The position numbers and the translations under genes were made by a program. From DATKEJ01 sp963768715 (lineage in GTDB: Bacteria; Bacteroidota; Rhodothermia; Rhodothermales; DATKEJ01), in contig CAVYJC010000003.1 of the NCBI GenBank assembly GCA_963768715.1, positions 62,001 through 126,000 on the forward strand: a stretch of 64,000 nt of DNA, read 5' to 3'. The notes beneath the pieces are model-generated. The model searched no databases, was not told where the DNA came from, and worked only from the letters and a program-made list of their open reading frames with translations. How positions within the stretch are numbered: position 1 is the stretch's first letter; each line of letters opens with the position of its first letter. Below are positions 24,527 through 32,878 of the stretch, piece after piece.

Positions 24527-25621
24527 TCATCGCTTCCCCAACCACTCATCCCACCTCACCTCCACCGCCTCTTGATTCTCCCGCCACCACTCGCTGTCGA
24601 GAAAGATCATCTTGCTCGCATGCTCGGCGGACGTGGGGAGATCCTGCAGCACCTCCACAGGCAGCAGATCCAGTGCCGCCTCGTTCGCCGGACCGTACGG
24701 AATGTGCTGCGGAAGCACCGCCTGCTGGGCCGCTTCGGATGCGAACGCTACGAACGACTGCGCGACGTCGGGGTGCTTGCTGTTGCTCGTGATCACCCAC
24801 CAGTCGGCGTCTCTCAGGCCGTCGTTCCAGACCTCCAACACCGGTTTGCCCGCCTTACGACCGTTGAATATCCGACCGTTGAACGCGCTCACCATGACGA
24901 CGTCGCCAGACGCCATCAGGTTGACCGGCGTCTCGGCATCCTCCCACCACATGATGTGGTCCTTGATCTTGTCGAGGCTTGCGAATGCCCGGTCCAGATC
25001 CAGGGGATAGAGATTGTCCGGATCGACCCCGTCCGCCAACAACGCGAACTCGAGCGTCGAGCGCGGCGTTTTTCGAAGCGACCTGCCGCCGGGAAACTTG
25101 TCCAGATCCCAGAAATCCTGCCAGCTGGCCGGAGCGGCAGCCGGATTTGGATAGAGGTTCGTGTTGTAGGCCATCACGTATGCCCAGAAGCAGACCGCGA
25201 CGCCCTTGGCTTTGACGCCCTCAGGCGCCAACTCGTCCACCGGCAGGAGGCCCTGGTCGATATCCTCGAAAAGGTTCGCATCGGCGCCCCGGAGCATGAC
25301 CGGGGTATCGACGTCGATGACGTCCCATTCGGGATCGTCACCTCCGAGGGCCGATTCGATTTCGGAGTAGACGCCCGTGTATGTCTTCTCCGTCAGCTTC
25401 ACGTTGAATTGGTCCGCAAAGGGCTCGAAGAAAGCGGCCCGCTCTGCGTCCTGGAAGGACCCGCCGAAGGAAGCCACGACGAGCTCCTTCTGGGCCTCTT
25501 CCATCATTTCATCGTCACCGCAACCAGACACGGTGAGGAGAGAGAATGCGAAGACGAGTACGATCGCAGCTCCGGAAAGAGAGCCTCGGAAGTAGCGGCG
25601 GCGGATTTTGATTGCGTTCAT
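24527..25621 (-). CDS. Extracellular solute-binding lipoprotein (spermidine/putrescine type)
   Basis: The start at 25621 (M-N-A-I-K-I-R-R-R-Y-F) is chosen because a lipoprotein signal with lipobox V-S-G-C follows; the longer frame lacks a leader. The 364-residue product is a type II periplasmic binding protein of the PotD/PotF kind: V-V-A-S-F-G-G-S-F at the mature N-terminus, E-W-D-V-I-D-V-D-T-P, C-F-W-A-Y-V-M-A-Y-N-T near the hinge, and W-W-E-D-A-E-T-P-V-N-L. It should deliver a polyamine-like solute to an ABC transporter, but no ABC permease or ATPase gene is in this window. Confidence 0.87.
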   Translation of the reverse strand: MNAIKIRRRYFRGSLSGAAIVLVFAFSLLTVSGCGDDEMMEEAQKELVVASFGGSFQDAERAAFFEPFADQFNVKLTEKTYTGVYSEIESALGGDDPEWDVIDVDTPVMLRGADANLFEDIDQGLLPVDELAPEGVKAKGVAVCFWAYVMAYNTNLYPNPAAAPASWQDFWDLDKFPGGRSLRKTPRSTLEFALLADGVDPDNLYPLDLDRAFASLDKIKDHIMWWEDAETPVNLMASGDVVMVSAFNGRIFNGRKAGKPVLEVWNDGLRDADWWVITSNSKHPDVAQSFVAFASEAAQQAVLPQHIPYGPANEAALDLLPVEVLQDLPTSAEHASKMIFLDSEWWRENQEAVEVRWDEWLGKR

Positions 25622-25802
25622 TTTCGGTGGTGTGTTCGGCCGAAAAAACTCGAACCGATGGGGATTCTCCAGTATACTATCGGAAGTCAGCGTCGGCAAG
25701 CTGCGAGGCGTCGGCGAAGCGGAGGAGCACCTTCGTTCTTTGTCGGCTCTCGTCAGAGCGGGCGTATGCTCCGAAAGTGCGCGTGCGCAGATAGGAAACC
25801 GG

Positions 25803-26606
25803 ATGCCAAATTGTCTCTTGAAAGTTGCTGCCATGGCTATTTCGACGCTGACACGATTTGCCGCCGCTTTGGCTTTGATCGTCCTGTTTGCGACGAGTGC
25901 GCGAGCGCAGCAGGATGGCGGTGTTTACGTCCGACTCCTCGACATTCGCGTCGAACCTGATGATGCGATGGAATGGGAAGCGGCTGTAGAAGCCATTGCC
26001 GGTGCGGCGCGAGAGTCCAGTGCGGAATTCTGCTGTGACTGGCTGCTCTACAGACAGGGGTCCTTTCGCTATCGTGTCGTCTTCTTCAGCGACGGTCTCG
26101 GTGATCTCGTAACACCGGAAGTTTTTGCCAATGCGATTGCCGGCACACCGGGCGAGGACTCATTTCGCAAGGCCGTGCAACAACTCCAGGCAACTCGGTA
26201 TGAGGTTGTCGACGACGTGGTCCATCAGAAGATACAGGCGTGGAGCACTGTCGAAGAAATGAGCACAGCGACCCATCCCAAGGGACATCTCACGAAATAC
26301 TGGGTGCGTCCCGGAGCAGAGAAGGCATTCGATGCGGCCATGCGGGATCAGACTGCTTTGCTCAAGGACGTGGCCTATCCGTACCCACTCGAGGGCTTTC
26401 AGTGGCGGGTTGGCTCGCCGGGTGTGAACTACGTCGTCATATTTCCAGATGCCTGGCCAGCTTTTCTGGGAGAGTATGCCGTTCGAGCCGTAATGCAGCG
26501 TCGGGGCCGAGAGGCGGATTACCAGGCTCTCCTGGACCGGATCGCGGCAACGGTTTACCGTATGGAGCAGCAGGACATCGATTTTGATGCCTCACTGAGT
26601 TACTGA
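25803..26606 (+). CDS. Exported protein of unknown function
   Basis: The ATG at 25803 has AGGAAA upstream at suitable spacing and is preferred to the ATG at 25833. The ~267-residue product has a signal peptide (R-F-A-A-A-L-A-L-I-V-L-F-A-T-S-A-R-A-Q). The mature part shows two repeats of roughly similar shape (V-R-L-L-D-I-R-V-E-P-D-D-A-M-E-W-E-A-A-V, and L-T-K-Y-W-V-R-P-G-A-E-K-A-F-D-A-A-M). This recalls duplicated dimeric alpha/beta-barrel (NIPSNAP-like) domains, but the match is weak. Divergent from the solute-binding protein gene. Confidence 0.6.
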   Translation: MPNCLLKVAAMAISTLTRFAAALALIVLFATSARAQQDGGVYVRLLDIRVEPDDAMEWEAAVEAIAGAARESSAEFCCDWLLYRQGSFRYRVVFFSDGLGDLVTPEVFANAIAGTPGEDSFRKAVQQLQATRYEVVDDVVHQKIQAWSTVEEMSTATHPKGHLTKYWVRPGAEKAFDAAMRDQTALLKDVAYPYPLEGFQWRVGSPGVNYVVIFPDAWPAFLGEYAVRAVMQRRGREADYQALLDRIAATVYRMEQQDIDFDASLSY

Positions 26607-26742
26607 ATCGATGGATGCGGCCGATTGTGATCGCATAGAAAGGTTCCTGTAGGGAGTACAGGTAATGTCGCTACGCGCTGGGGGACTTGAAGACCCGCCG
26701 ACTTGAAGACCCGAAAGGCTGACGCCGAGGAACGAGGGATGA

Positions 26743-26763
26743 GCGATCAGCGATTAGCGGTTA
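26743..26763. repeat. Heptamer block left of the MITE-like element
   Basis: GCGATCA, GCGATTA, GCGGTTA. The sequence ATTAGCGGTTA recurs right of the element (27043-27053). Confidence 0.6.
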
Positions 26764-26765
26764 TA

Positions 26766-27035
26766 TGCACAATGAAAGTGACCGGTCTTGTGCGCAAATG
26801 TGACGCCATAACCCTTGCCCGACCGTAATTAATCCCAGACATGAATGCCCGGGCTTAGTATGGCGCCCCGTAAACGGGGCTTCGCCGCGGGCCCGCCGGA
26901 GAAGGCCGGTTTACCGGCCGCTACTCCAAGGCCGGTCGTTTACGGCCGGCAGAGGAAATAAGCAGATGGTCTATTTTCTGAGTTACGTGACTTGGCCCAT
27001 GCCCATGAGTTCGAGTTGGTCACTTTCATTGTGCA
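26766..27035. mobile_element. MITE-like element with perfect 18-bp terminal inverted repeats
   Basis: TGCACAATGAAAGTGACC at 26766-26783 and its exact complement at 27018-27035 bound 270 non-coding bases. A degraded second copy of the end (TGTGCGCAAATGTGACGCC) lies just inside the left end; multiple subterminal repeats are a feature of IS21-type elements. The interior has strong hairpins: GCCCCGTAAACGGGGC at 26865-26880, GGCCGGTTTACCGGCC at 26904-26919, and a GCCGG/CCGGC pair at 26931-26950. An 11-bp direct repeat ATTAGCGGTTA flanks it, though this overlaps heptamer repeats and need not be a target duplication. Confidence 0.65.
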
Positions 27036-27043
27036 GACAACCA

Positions 27044-28396
27044 TTAGCGGTTAGCAATCATCCCCTCCACCTGCACCAGATTCAGCATCAAACACCTCGG
27101 CTGGTGGAAATTCCCCTTCCGGTACGGTGAGATGCCTTCCCGATCCACGCCTTTCCCGAAACGATCGACGGCCTGACGCCAGACGCCGTAATCCGTTCGC
27201 ATCGTCCGCTGGACGTACGCCCACATTCGCTGGTACCAATCCAAAGCCCAGGAATCTCCCGTTTCGGCATACACCCGCAGCGTCCCGACCAGGACTTCCG
27301 CCTGTGCCCACATCGCCTTGATGCTGAATTCGGGACCGATCGCGTGGGTCTCACTCGCAAAGACGTGAAAGTCTGTGTCCCCAATCCCTCCGTAAACGTA
27401 ATCCCAGGTCATCTCGATCAGGCGGCGTAGTCGTTCCCTGAACACGCTGGCCTGCGCCTCGTCTCCAAACCCTTGGGCGGCCGCCATGGACATCCACTGC
27501 GTTTCGATGCTGTGCCCGGGCACCATTTGATCTGAAAGCGTGGGAATCCGGGTATAATCGTGAAGCAGCGTCTCGTTGGAAATCCCGTATTCAGGATTCC
27601 AGAAGCGCTCCCCGATCAACTCCAGATGCTGCTTCGCCAGGGATTCGAGCTGCGGATCCGGGTCTATTTCCAGAAGCTGCGGCACGACCCAGACGAACAT
27701 GAACGAGTGGCCCTGCGCACGGAGGCCGAGATCGCTCGTTTCGGGCACAGTTATTCCAGCATAGAAAGGATCCTCGTAACGCTCCATCGATTTGCGGATC
27801 GTCTTCCTCGCGAGTTCGAGGTCCTCATCGCTGCCCGTGGCTTTGGCGAACTGGATTAATCCGACCGCAGCGAAAAGCGCCCCGTAGATATTGCCGCTTC
27901 GCAGGTAATCGAGTCCCTCGGCCGGCTTCCCATAGCGATCGACCGTATCGATCCACGTGCCATCCCCGCGATGCATGTACTTGACCATGAAGTCGCGGGT
28001 CTTCTTCGCCATTTCCAGCCACTTCGGGTTCGGATCGATGTTGTTGTAGAGGAACGAATAGACCCAGATGCCGCGTCCCTGGTACCAGATGTCCTTGCGA
28101 TCGTCCTGTACCGTTCCGTCATCATGCAGATAGCACATGAATCCGCCACGTTCCTCGTCGTAGCCGCCGTTCTCCCAGAACGGGAGGTACTCATCGAAGA
28201 GCTGCCTGCGATATTCGGCCGCGACGGCCTCGAGATCCAATCCGACCGGTCGAATGACTTCGCTCTCAGCGAGAGCGGATTCGTAAGGGCGAAAGATCTT
28301 TCGCCCCTGAGCAACGCCCCCGGCGCCCACCGCGCCGATCCCCACAGCCCCCAATCCACCGATAAGTCCCGTTCCTAAAAAGTGTCTGCGGTTCAT
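27044..28396 (-). CDS. AGE family epimerase/isomerase with Tat-like signal
   Basis: The start at 28396 (M-N-R-R-H-F-L-G-T-G) is chosen because a twin-arginine-like leader follows. The 450-residue product is an N-acylglucosamine 2-epimerase-type (alpha/alpha)6 barrel: R-G-G-F-M-C-Y-L, Y-Q-G-R-G-I-W-V-Y-S, R-S-G-N-I-Y-G-A-L, E-T-Q-W-M-S-M-A-A and the late H-A-I-G-P-E-F-S and R-K-G-N-F-H-Q-P-R-C. Members interconvert ManNAc/GlcNAc or mannose/fructose-type sugars. An exported member may act on released sugars in the periplasm. It is divergent from the MFS-NagA-NagB genes. The start lies at the edge of a GTTCGTT array and the last codons in a TTAGCGG/TTAGCAA block. Confidence 0.85.
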   Translation of the reverse strand: MNRRHFLGTGLIGGLGAVGIGAVGAGGVAQGRKIFRPYESALAESEVIRPVGLDLEAVAAEYRRQLFDEYLPFWENGGYDEERGGFMCYLHDDGTVQDDRKDIWYQGRGIWVYSFLYNNIDPNPKWLEMAKKTRDFMVKYMHRGDGTWIDTVDRYGKPAEGLDYLRSGNIYGALFAAVGLIQFAKATGSDEDLELARKTIRKSMERYEDPFYAGITVPETSDLGLRAQGHSFMFVWVVPQLLEIDPDPQLESLAKQHLELIGERFWNPEYGISNETLLHDYTRIPTLSDQMVPGHSIETQWMSMAAAQGFGDEAQASVFRERLRRLIEMTWDYVYGGIGDTDFHVFASETHAIGPEFSIKAMWAQAEVLVGTLRVYAETGDSWALDWYQRMWAYVQRTMRTDYGVWRQAVDRFGKGVDREGISPYRKGNFHQPRCLMLNLVQVEGMIANR

Positions 28397-28430
28397 GCTC
28401 GTGTTCGTTGTTCGTTGTTCGGCGTTCGCA
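28391..28430. repeat. Heptamer array upstream of the AGE gene
   Basis: TGCTCGT, GTTCGTT, GTTCGTT, GTTCGGC, GTTCGCA (28396-28430), overlapping the AGE start codon region. Confidence 0.75.
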
Positions 28431-28576
28431 GACGACTCTTCACCGACTGCAAGGCCACGGCGCAATCACGACAAAGATATGGCTCGTGATGACGGAGCGA
28501 CAGGTTGGCTCGCGGCCGTATCTTTGCAAGTGTCCACTCTTATGCTGCGATCAGCCTCAAGTAGGAGACCATAGGT

Positions 28577-29791
28577 TTGACACCACAAACTGACCACGGC
28601 ACCGCAGCCGGAAGGTCGAACCGCCAACGGGCGTTGCGTTTTGTCGTCCTGCTCGGCGTCGTGAGCCTCCTGGCGGACGTAACCTACGAGGGAGCCCGCA
28701 GCATCACCGGGCCGTTTCTGGGTCTGCTGGGCGCCTCCGCCACTGTGGTCGGCATCGTGGCCGGTGCAGGCGAGTTGGCCGGGTATGCGCTTCGTCTCTT
28801 GAGCGGCTTTCTCGCCGATCGAACGCGCCGGTACTGGATGTTCACCATCTTCGGCTATGCAGTCAACCTGCTCGCGGTGCCGGCGCTGGCGCTGGCGGGA
28901 CACTGGCCCGCGGCAGCGGCGCTCATGATCGCAGAGCGGACGGGAAAGGCGATCCGAACACCCGCGCGAGATGCGATGCTGTCGCACGCCACGAGCGAGT
29001 TGGGTCACGGTTGGGGTTTCGGGCTGCATGAGGCGATGGATCAGATCGGCGCTGTGTTGGGGCCGCTCCTCGTAGCCGGCGTCATGTTCTTTCAACAAGA
29101 TGCCTATCGGTCGGCTTTCGGCGTATTGCTCATCCCGGCTCTGTTGACCCTTGCCATCCTGTTCATCGCCAGACGGGAGTACCCGCAGCCCAGCGACCTC
29201 GAGTCGATCTCCACGCATTTGACCAGTGAAGGCCTCCCGGTGCAATTCTGGTGGTTTCTCGTAGGAGCGATGCTGCTGGCCGTTGGTTTTGCAGACTTCC
29301 CGCTCATTGCGTATCACCTGCGGAGGGCCGAAGTGACGGGTGAGTCGACGATCCCTCTGCTCTACGCCATGGCGATGGGCGTCGACGCTCTGGCCGCCCT
29401 TGCTTTCGGGCGTCTCTTTGACCGGTTGGGCCCCGTCGTTCTGGCCGGGGCGGCGCTCTCTGCGGCCCTGTTTTCGCCGTTTGTTTTCCTTGGAGGGTTC
29501 CGAATGGTCGTCGTCGGGATGCTGCTCTGGGGTGTTGGGATGGGGGCCCAGGAATCGGTACTGCGAGCGGCGCTGGCAGCGATGATCCCACCCGAACGCC
29601 GCGGTACCGCATACGGCCTCTTCAATGGGGGATTCGGCCTCTTCTGGTTTCTCGGCAGCGCAACCCTCGGCTTTCTCTACGACCGGGACGTTATGAGCGT
29701 CGTGATCGTCTCGGTGGCGGCCCAAGTGCTGGCCGCCGCCGTGCTGTTTTTGACGCTACGGGATAGCCGGGAGCGACGACAAAACGGCTGA
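28577..29791 (+). CDS. MFS transporter
   Basis: A TTG start at 28577 is supported by AGGAG about ten bases upstream; no ATG is suitably placed. The 404-residue product has 12 hydrophobic segments. The major-facilitator loop signatures are visible: L-S-G-F-L-A-D-R-T-R-R-Y-W between helices 2 and 3, and A-F-G-R-L-F-D-R-L-G in the second half. P-A-R-D-A-M-L-S-H-A-T is conserved in a family of MFS permeases with unknown substrates. It is divergent from the AGE gene and upstream of nagA/nagB-like genes, so it may import an amino sugar; this is inference. Confidence 0.88.
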   Translation: MTPQTDHGTAAGRSNRQRALRFVVLLGVVSLLADVTYEGARSITGPFLGLLGASATVVGIVAGAGELAGYALRLLSGFLADRTRRYWMFTIFGYAVNLLAVPALALAGHWPAAAALMIAERTGKAIRTPARDAMLSHATSELGHGWGFGLHEAMDQIGAVLGPLLVAGVMFFQQDAYRSAFGVLLIPALLTLAILFIARREYPQPSDLESISTHLTSEGLPVQFWWFLVGAMLLAVGFADFPLIAYHLRRAEVTGESTIPLLYAMAMGVDALAALAFGRLFDRLGPVVLAGAALSAALFSPFVFLGGFRMVVVGMLLWGVGMGAQESVLRAALAAMIPPERRGTAYGLFNGGFGLFWFLGSATLGFLYDRDVMSVVIVSVAAQVLAAAVLFLTLRDSRERRQNG

Positions 29792-29798
29792 AACCGTT

Positions 29799-30011
29799 CC
29801 TACCGCACGGTGGTTCGCGGGGCTGGCCGACATTCCTGTCAAGGTTGCGGCGAATCGGTGGAATCGTACGGCCGACGAAGGTTATGAAAGCGGGGGCTTA
29901 TATGTCTATAGGCGTGACGGCGTTAGACAGACACTCGTCGATAAAGCCACCGACATGCTGGTAGCAGCTCGCGCAGAACATTACGGTCTGCAAATCGTGC
30001 ACGCGGATTAG
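29799..30011 (+). pseudogene. Decayed PIN-domain (VapC) C-terminal fragment
   Basis: A frame without a usable start reads into D-K-A-T-D-M-L-V-A-A-R-A-E-H-Y-G-L-Q-I-V-H-A-D and then a stop at 30009. This matches the PIN-toxin pattern D-x-x-I-A-A-x-A-x-x-x-G-L-x-x-x-H-x-D. Beyond the stop the same frame still resembles a VapC end (Y-L-H-Q-L-T-Q, then another stop, then P-Q-E-S). The N-terminal catalytic region is absent. The rest of the 277-base gap holds nothing else I recognise. Confidence 0.4.
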
Positions 30012-30068
30012 TACCTTCACCAGTTGACCCAGATCCTGTAGCCGCAAGAATCCCAGACTGATCCAGTT

Positions 30069-30986
30069 TTGCATCCGAGACTCTTCGATTTCCAGGTTAA
30101 CGGATTCGCAGGCGTCGATTTCCAGCGCGACGACCTGGACGAAGCCGATATGAGCCGCGCCGTTGCCGCGCTGGAGCGACACCAAACCGCAGGCATCCTG
30201 TTCACGCTCATCACCGACAGGATCGACGACCTGTGCCGGAAATTCGAGCGCATCGAATCGATCCGCCGCCATGACGAGCGCGTTGCAGCCGTAGTGAAGG
30301 GATATCATTTGGAGGGTCCTTGGATTTCGTCCGAGACGGGCTACTACGGTGCACATCCCGTCGAAAAGGTTTGCCTCCCGTCGCTTGCCGACTATCATCG
30401 GTTGAGAGACGCCGCCGGCGGGCACCTCCGATTGATTACGCTCGCGCCGGAAGTCGATGGAACATTGCCCGTCATTGAGGAGGCGACGAACGACGGCATC
30501 CGAGTCAGTCTCGGGCACTCCAACGCTTCCGAACAGGCCATCGACGACGCCATACAGGCCGGAGCTAGCCTCGCGACGCACGTCGGAAACGCTGCGCCGC
30601 TGCAAATGCACCGTCATGACAATGTCATCCAGCGCCTGCTGTCACGCGACGAATTGATCGCCTGCCTGATTCCGGACGGATTGCATTTGCCTCCTTTCGT
30701 GCTCAAGAACTACTATCGTGCCAAACCGAAGGGTAAGGTGTTCTTCACGACGGACTGCATGGCCGCCGCGGGGGCAGGCCCCGGCCGCTACACCGTCGGA
30801 CCTCACGTCGTGGACGTAGCGGATGACGGGATCGTCCACTTGCCGGGAGAGAAGCGGTTTGCCGGTTCCTCACTCACGATGGACCGGGCCGTCGAGAACA
30901 TCGTAAACTGGCTCGATCTGGACCCGGAATCAGCGGTAAAGACGTGCTCGAGCCTCCCCGCGCAACATTTTGGAATCAACCTCTAA
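30069..30986 (+). CDS. nagA: N-acetylglucosamine-6-phosphate deacetylase-like amidohydrolase
   Basis: A 305-residue TIM-barrel amidohydrolase. The frame opens after a stop at 30039 and the only sensible start is the TTG at 30069 (L-F-D-F-Q-V-N-G-F-A-G-V-D-F follows, the usual N-terminal strand). Metal and substrate positions: E82 in H-L-E-G-P-W, H150 in S-L-G-H-S, H171 in A-T-H-V-G-N-A, and the catalytic Asp in F-T-T-D-C-M-A-A-A-G near 232. NagA removes acetate from GlcNAc-6-phosphate. A nagB-like gene follows 9 bases later. Shorter than E. coli NagA because the outer beta-sandwich is largely missing. Confidence 0.85.
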   Translation: MHPRLFDFQVNGFAGVDFQRDDLDEADMSRAVAALERHQTAGILFTLITDRIDDLCRKFERIESIRRHDERVAAVVKGYHLEGPWISSETGYYGAHPVEKVCLPSLADYHRLRDAAGGHLRLITLAPEVDGTLPVIEEATNDGIRVSLGHSNASEQAIDDAIQAGASLATHVGNAAPLQMHRHDNVIQRLLSRDELIACLIPDGLHLPPFVLKNYYRAKPKGKVFFTTDCMAAAGAGPGRYTVGPHVVDVADDGIVHLPGEKRFAGSSLTMDRAVENIVNWLDLDPESAVKTCSSLPAQHFGINL

Positions 30987-30995
30987 ACAGCCCCG

Positions 30996-31798
30996 ATGAA
31001 TTCAGAAACTACATCACTTGCAATAACGGAATTCACAGTGGGCCAGCTTGCCGTGGCCGTGTATCCGGACCGGCAGCAGATGGGCAGTGCTGCAGCCGAT
31101 TACGTAGCGGGGCATTTGCAATCCCTCCTCGAAAGCACAGAGGAGGTCCGCATCGTCGTCGGGAGCGCGCCGTCGCAGGACGAATTCTTCCTATCCCTCA
31201 CATCACCCGTGAACCGTGATCGGGTCGACTGGAGCCGCGTGGTCGTCTTCCATATGGACGAATACGTCGGACTCGCAGCCGACCACCCCCAGAGCTTCCG
31301 GGCCTACCAGCAGAAACACTTCCTCTCGAAGGTCAAGGTGAAGGCCTTCCACGAAATTCGAGGCGAAGCCCCAGACATCGAAGCCGAATGCGTGAGGCTC
31401 TCGGCCTGCTCGCTGAGAAACCGATAGACCTCGTCTGCCTGGGGATCGGTGAGAATGGCCATCTGGCGTTCAATGACCCGCCCGCCCCTTTCGACGATTC
31501 CGAATGGGTGCGGATCATCCAGCTCGATCCGACTAGCCGGCAGCAACAGGTCAACGACGAATGCTTCCCATCCGTCGATAAGGTGCCCCTCCTTGCAATT
31601 ACACTGACACTCAGAGTCTTCAAAGAGGCCCGGAAACTCAGCGGCGTCGTGCCGGGGCCGAGAAAAGCGGCTGCCGTCGCAGCGACGGTGGAGGGTCCAG
31701 TCTCGAAGGATTGTCCGGCCACCTTGATGCGCCGTCATCCGGATGCGAAGCTTTTTCTCGATTCTGATTCGGCGGCGTTAATCGGGAAGGGTTTGTAG
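30996..31798 (+). CDS. nagB: Glucosamine-6-phosphate deaminase-like protein, frameshifted
   Basis: Two overlapping frames give one NagB-type sugar isomerase/deaminase of ~267 residues. First part: I-V-V-G-S-A-P-S-Q-D-E-F-F and F-H-M-D-E-Y-V-G-L. Second part, after a break at about 31388-31395: I-D-L-V-C-L-G-I-G-E-N-G-H-L-A-F-N-D-P-P and V-P-G-P-R-K-A-A-A-V. The shift fits one missing base (T-G-C-C-G-T read as T-G-C-G-T). NagB converts GlcN-6-P to fructose-6-P and ammonia, completing the path with nagA. The stop codon lies inside a GTTTGTA/GTTCGTG heptamer array. Confidence 0.8.
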
Positions 31799-32018
31799 TT
31801 CGTGGTTCGTGGTTCAATGTGCATCGTCGTTGCGCAATAATGGTTCGCCTTTGCCGGTCGTCGTTCGGCTTGGCCAGGCGTATCTTCCCTGCGTTTAGGG
31901 TGCGAGGACAAGTGGATTCAATTGTGTGAGTGGGCTTCAACTCCCTTGACTCTTCGGACCCCGGACCCCGCACTCCGGACCCCGCACTCCGGACTCCGGA
32001 CTCCGGACTCCGGACAGT
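31791..32018. repeat. Two heptamer arrays between nagB and methyltransferase
   Basis: GTTTGTA, GTTCGTG, GTTCGTG, GTTCAAT, GTGCATC, GTCGTTG at 31791-31832, and nine units GGACCCC/GCACTCC/GGACTCC at 31956-32018. I see no gene between them. Confidence 0.85.
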
Positions 32019-32053
32019 TTATTCTCCGACAACGGTAATGATGGATTTGGAAT

Positions 32054-32776
32054 ATGCCTGGCAGTGATGCGCGCCACGACGAAGCGGCCATCAGAGACTT
32101 CTTCAATCAGGTCAAGATCTACGACGTGCTCGTAGACAACGACTACATGGCCCATGCAGGGATACATCGCGCACTTCGCGAATACTTGTCGATCCGGAAT
32201 CAACCGTTTTCGATAATAGATCTCGGTTGCGGGGATGCTTCACAGATAGCCACGACGCTCAAAGGATTGCCTGTTCGACAGTACGTCGGCATCGATCTTT
32301 CGCCGGTGGCTCTGCTCCAAGCCCGGGAAAATATGTCGCGGGGCGCCGTCAACGCTTCCTTAGTCGAAAGTGACCTCATCGCTTTCCTGGAGTCCGCAGA
32401 GACCGAGCCGGTCGACGTCATTGTCGCCGGATTCGCTGCGCACCACTTGAACCGGCCCGACAAACGACGTCTGCTTCAGCTCTGCTTGAGAAACCTGAAC
32501 CAAGGGGGAGCCCTTTGTTACTACGACGTCTTCCGGCGTCAAGGAGAGACGAGAGAAGCGTACCTCGAGGCATATTTCTCAAATCTCGATCGCGCGTGGA
32601 CGGCGCTGGCCGCGGAAGAACGCAATCAGGTGAGAAAGCACATCCTCGCCTCTGACCGCCCCGAAACATATTCAGCAATCGCCGCCCTGGCCTCAGAGGC
32701 AGGATTCACTGTGCCGGATGCGCCGCTCTTCGAGGACGATCTCGGATTTCATCGACTATATTGTTTTTCACTTTGA
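32054..32776 (+). CDS. Class I SAM-dependent methyltransferase
   Basis: A 240-residue Rossmann-fold methyltransferase: motif I I-D-L-G-C-G-D-A-S-Q near residues 54-63, the acidic residue after beta-2 in Y-V-G-I-D-L-S-P, S-L-V-E-S-D-L-I, and motif IV-like V-D-V-I-V-A-G-F-A-A-H-H-L. It resembles small-molecule methyltransferases of the UbiE/tellurite-resistance kind; the substrate is unknown. It stands alone; arrays separate it from nagB, and 100 bases separate it from the next lipoprotein gene. Confidence 0.88.
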   Translation: MPGSDARHDEAAIRDFFNQVKIYDVLVDNDYMAHAGIHRALREYLSIRNQPFSIIDLGCGDASQIATTLKGLPVRQYVGIDLSPVALLQARENMSRGAVNASLVESDLIAFLESAETEPVDVIVAGFAAHHLNRPDKRRLLQLCLRNLNQGGALCYYDVFRRQGETREAYLEAYFSNLDRAWTALAAEERNQVRKHILASDRPETYSAIAALASEAGFTVPDAPLFEDDLGFHRLYCFSL

Positions 32777-32878
32777 GCCCTGCGGCAGGCGGGTCGGCAT
32801 CGTGTTGTTGCCAATGGCGAGGTTGAATGCCCGCCAAACTACCTGGTCCTGCAACGCCCAGACTGTTGAGAAACAACT

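Noticed and set aside
24572..25960. A 462-codon frame antisense to the solute-binding protein
   Set aside because: No start context or recognisable domain; the opposite strand has a full lipoprotein signal and binding-protein motifs.
26685..26713. Direct repeat ACTTGAAGACCCG (two copies, 16 bases apart)
   Set aside because: Only two copies and no nearby gene feature; not distinguishable from chance duplication.
28466..29725. A 419-codon open frame antisense to the MFS transporter gene
   Set aside because: Arg/His/Gln-rich translation without motifs or leader, fully overlapping a clear membrane-transporter gene; a shadow of GC-rich codon use.
29898..30617. Minus-strand 239-codon frame across nagA
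   Set aside because: Overlaps conserved NagA active-site sequence on the plus strand and has no motifs of its own.
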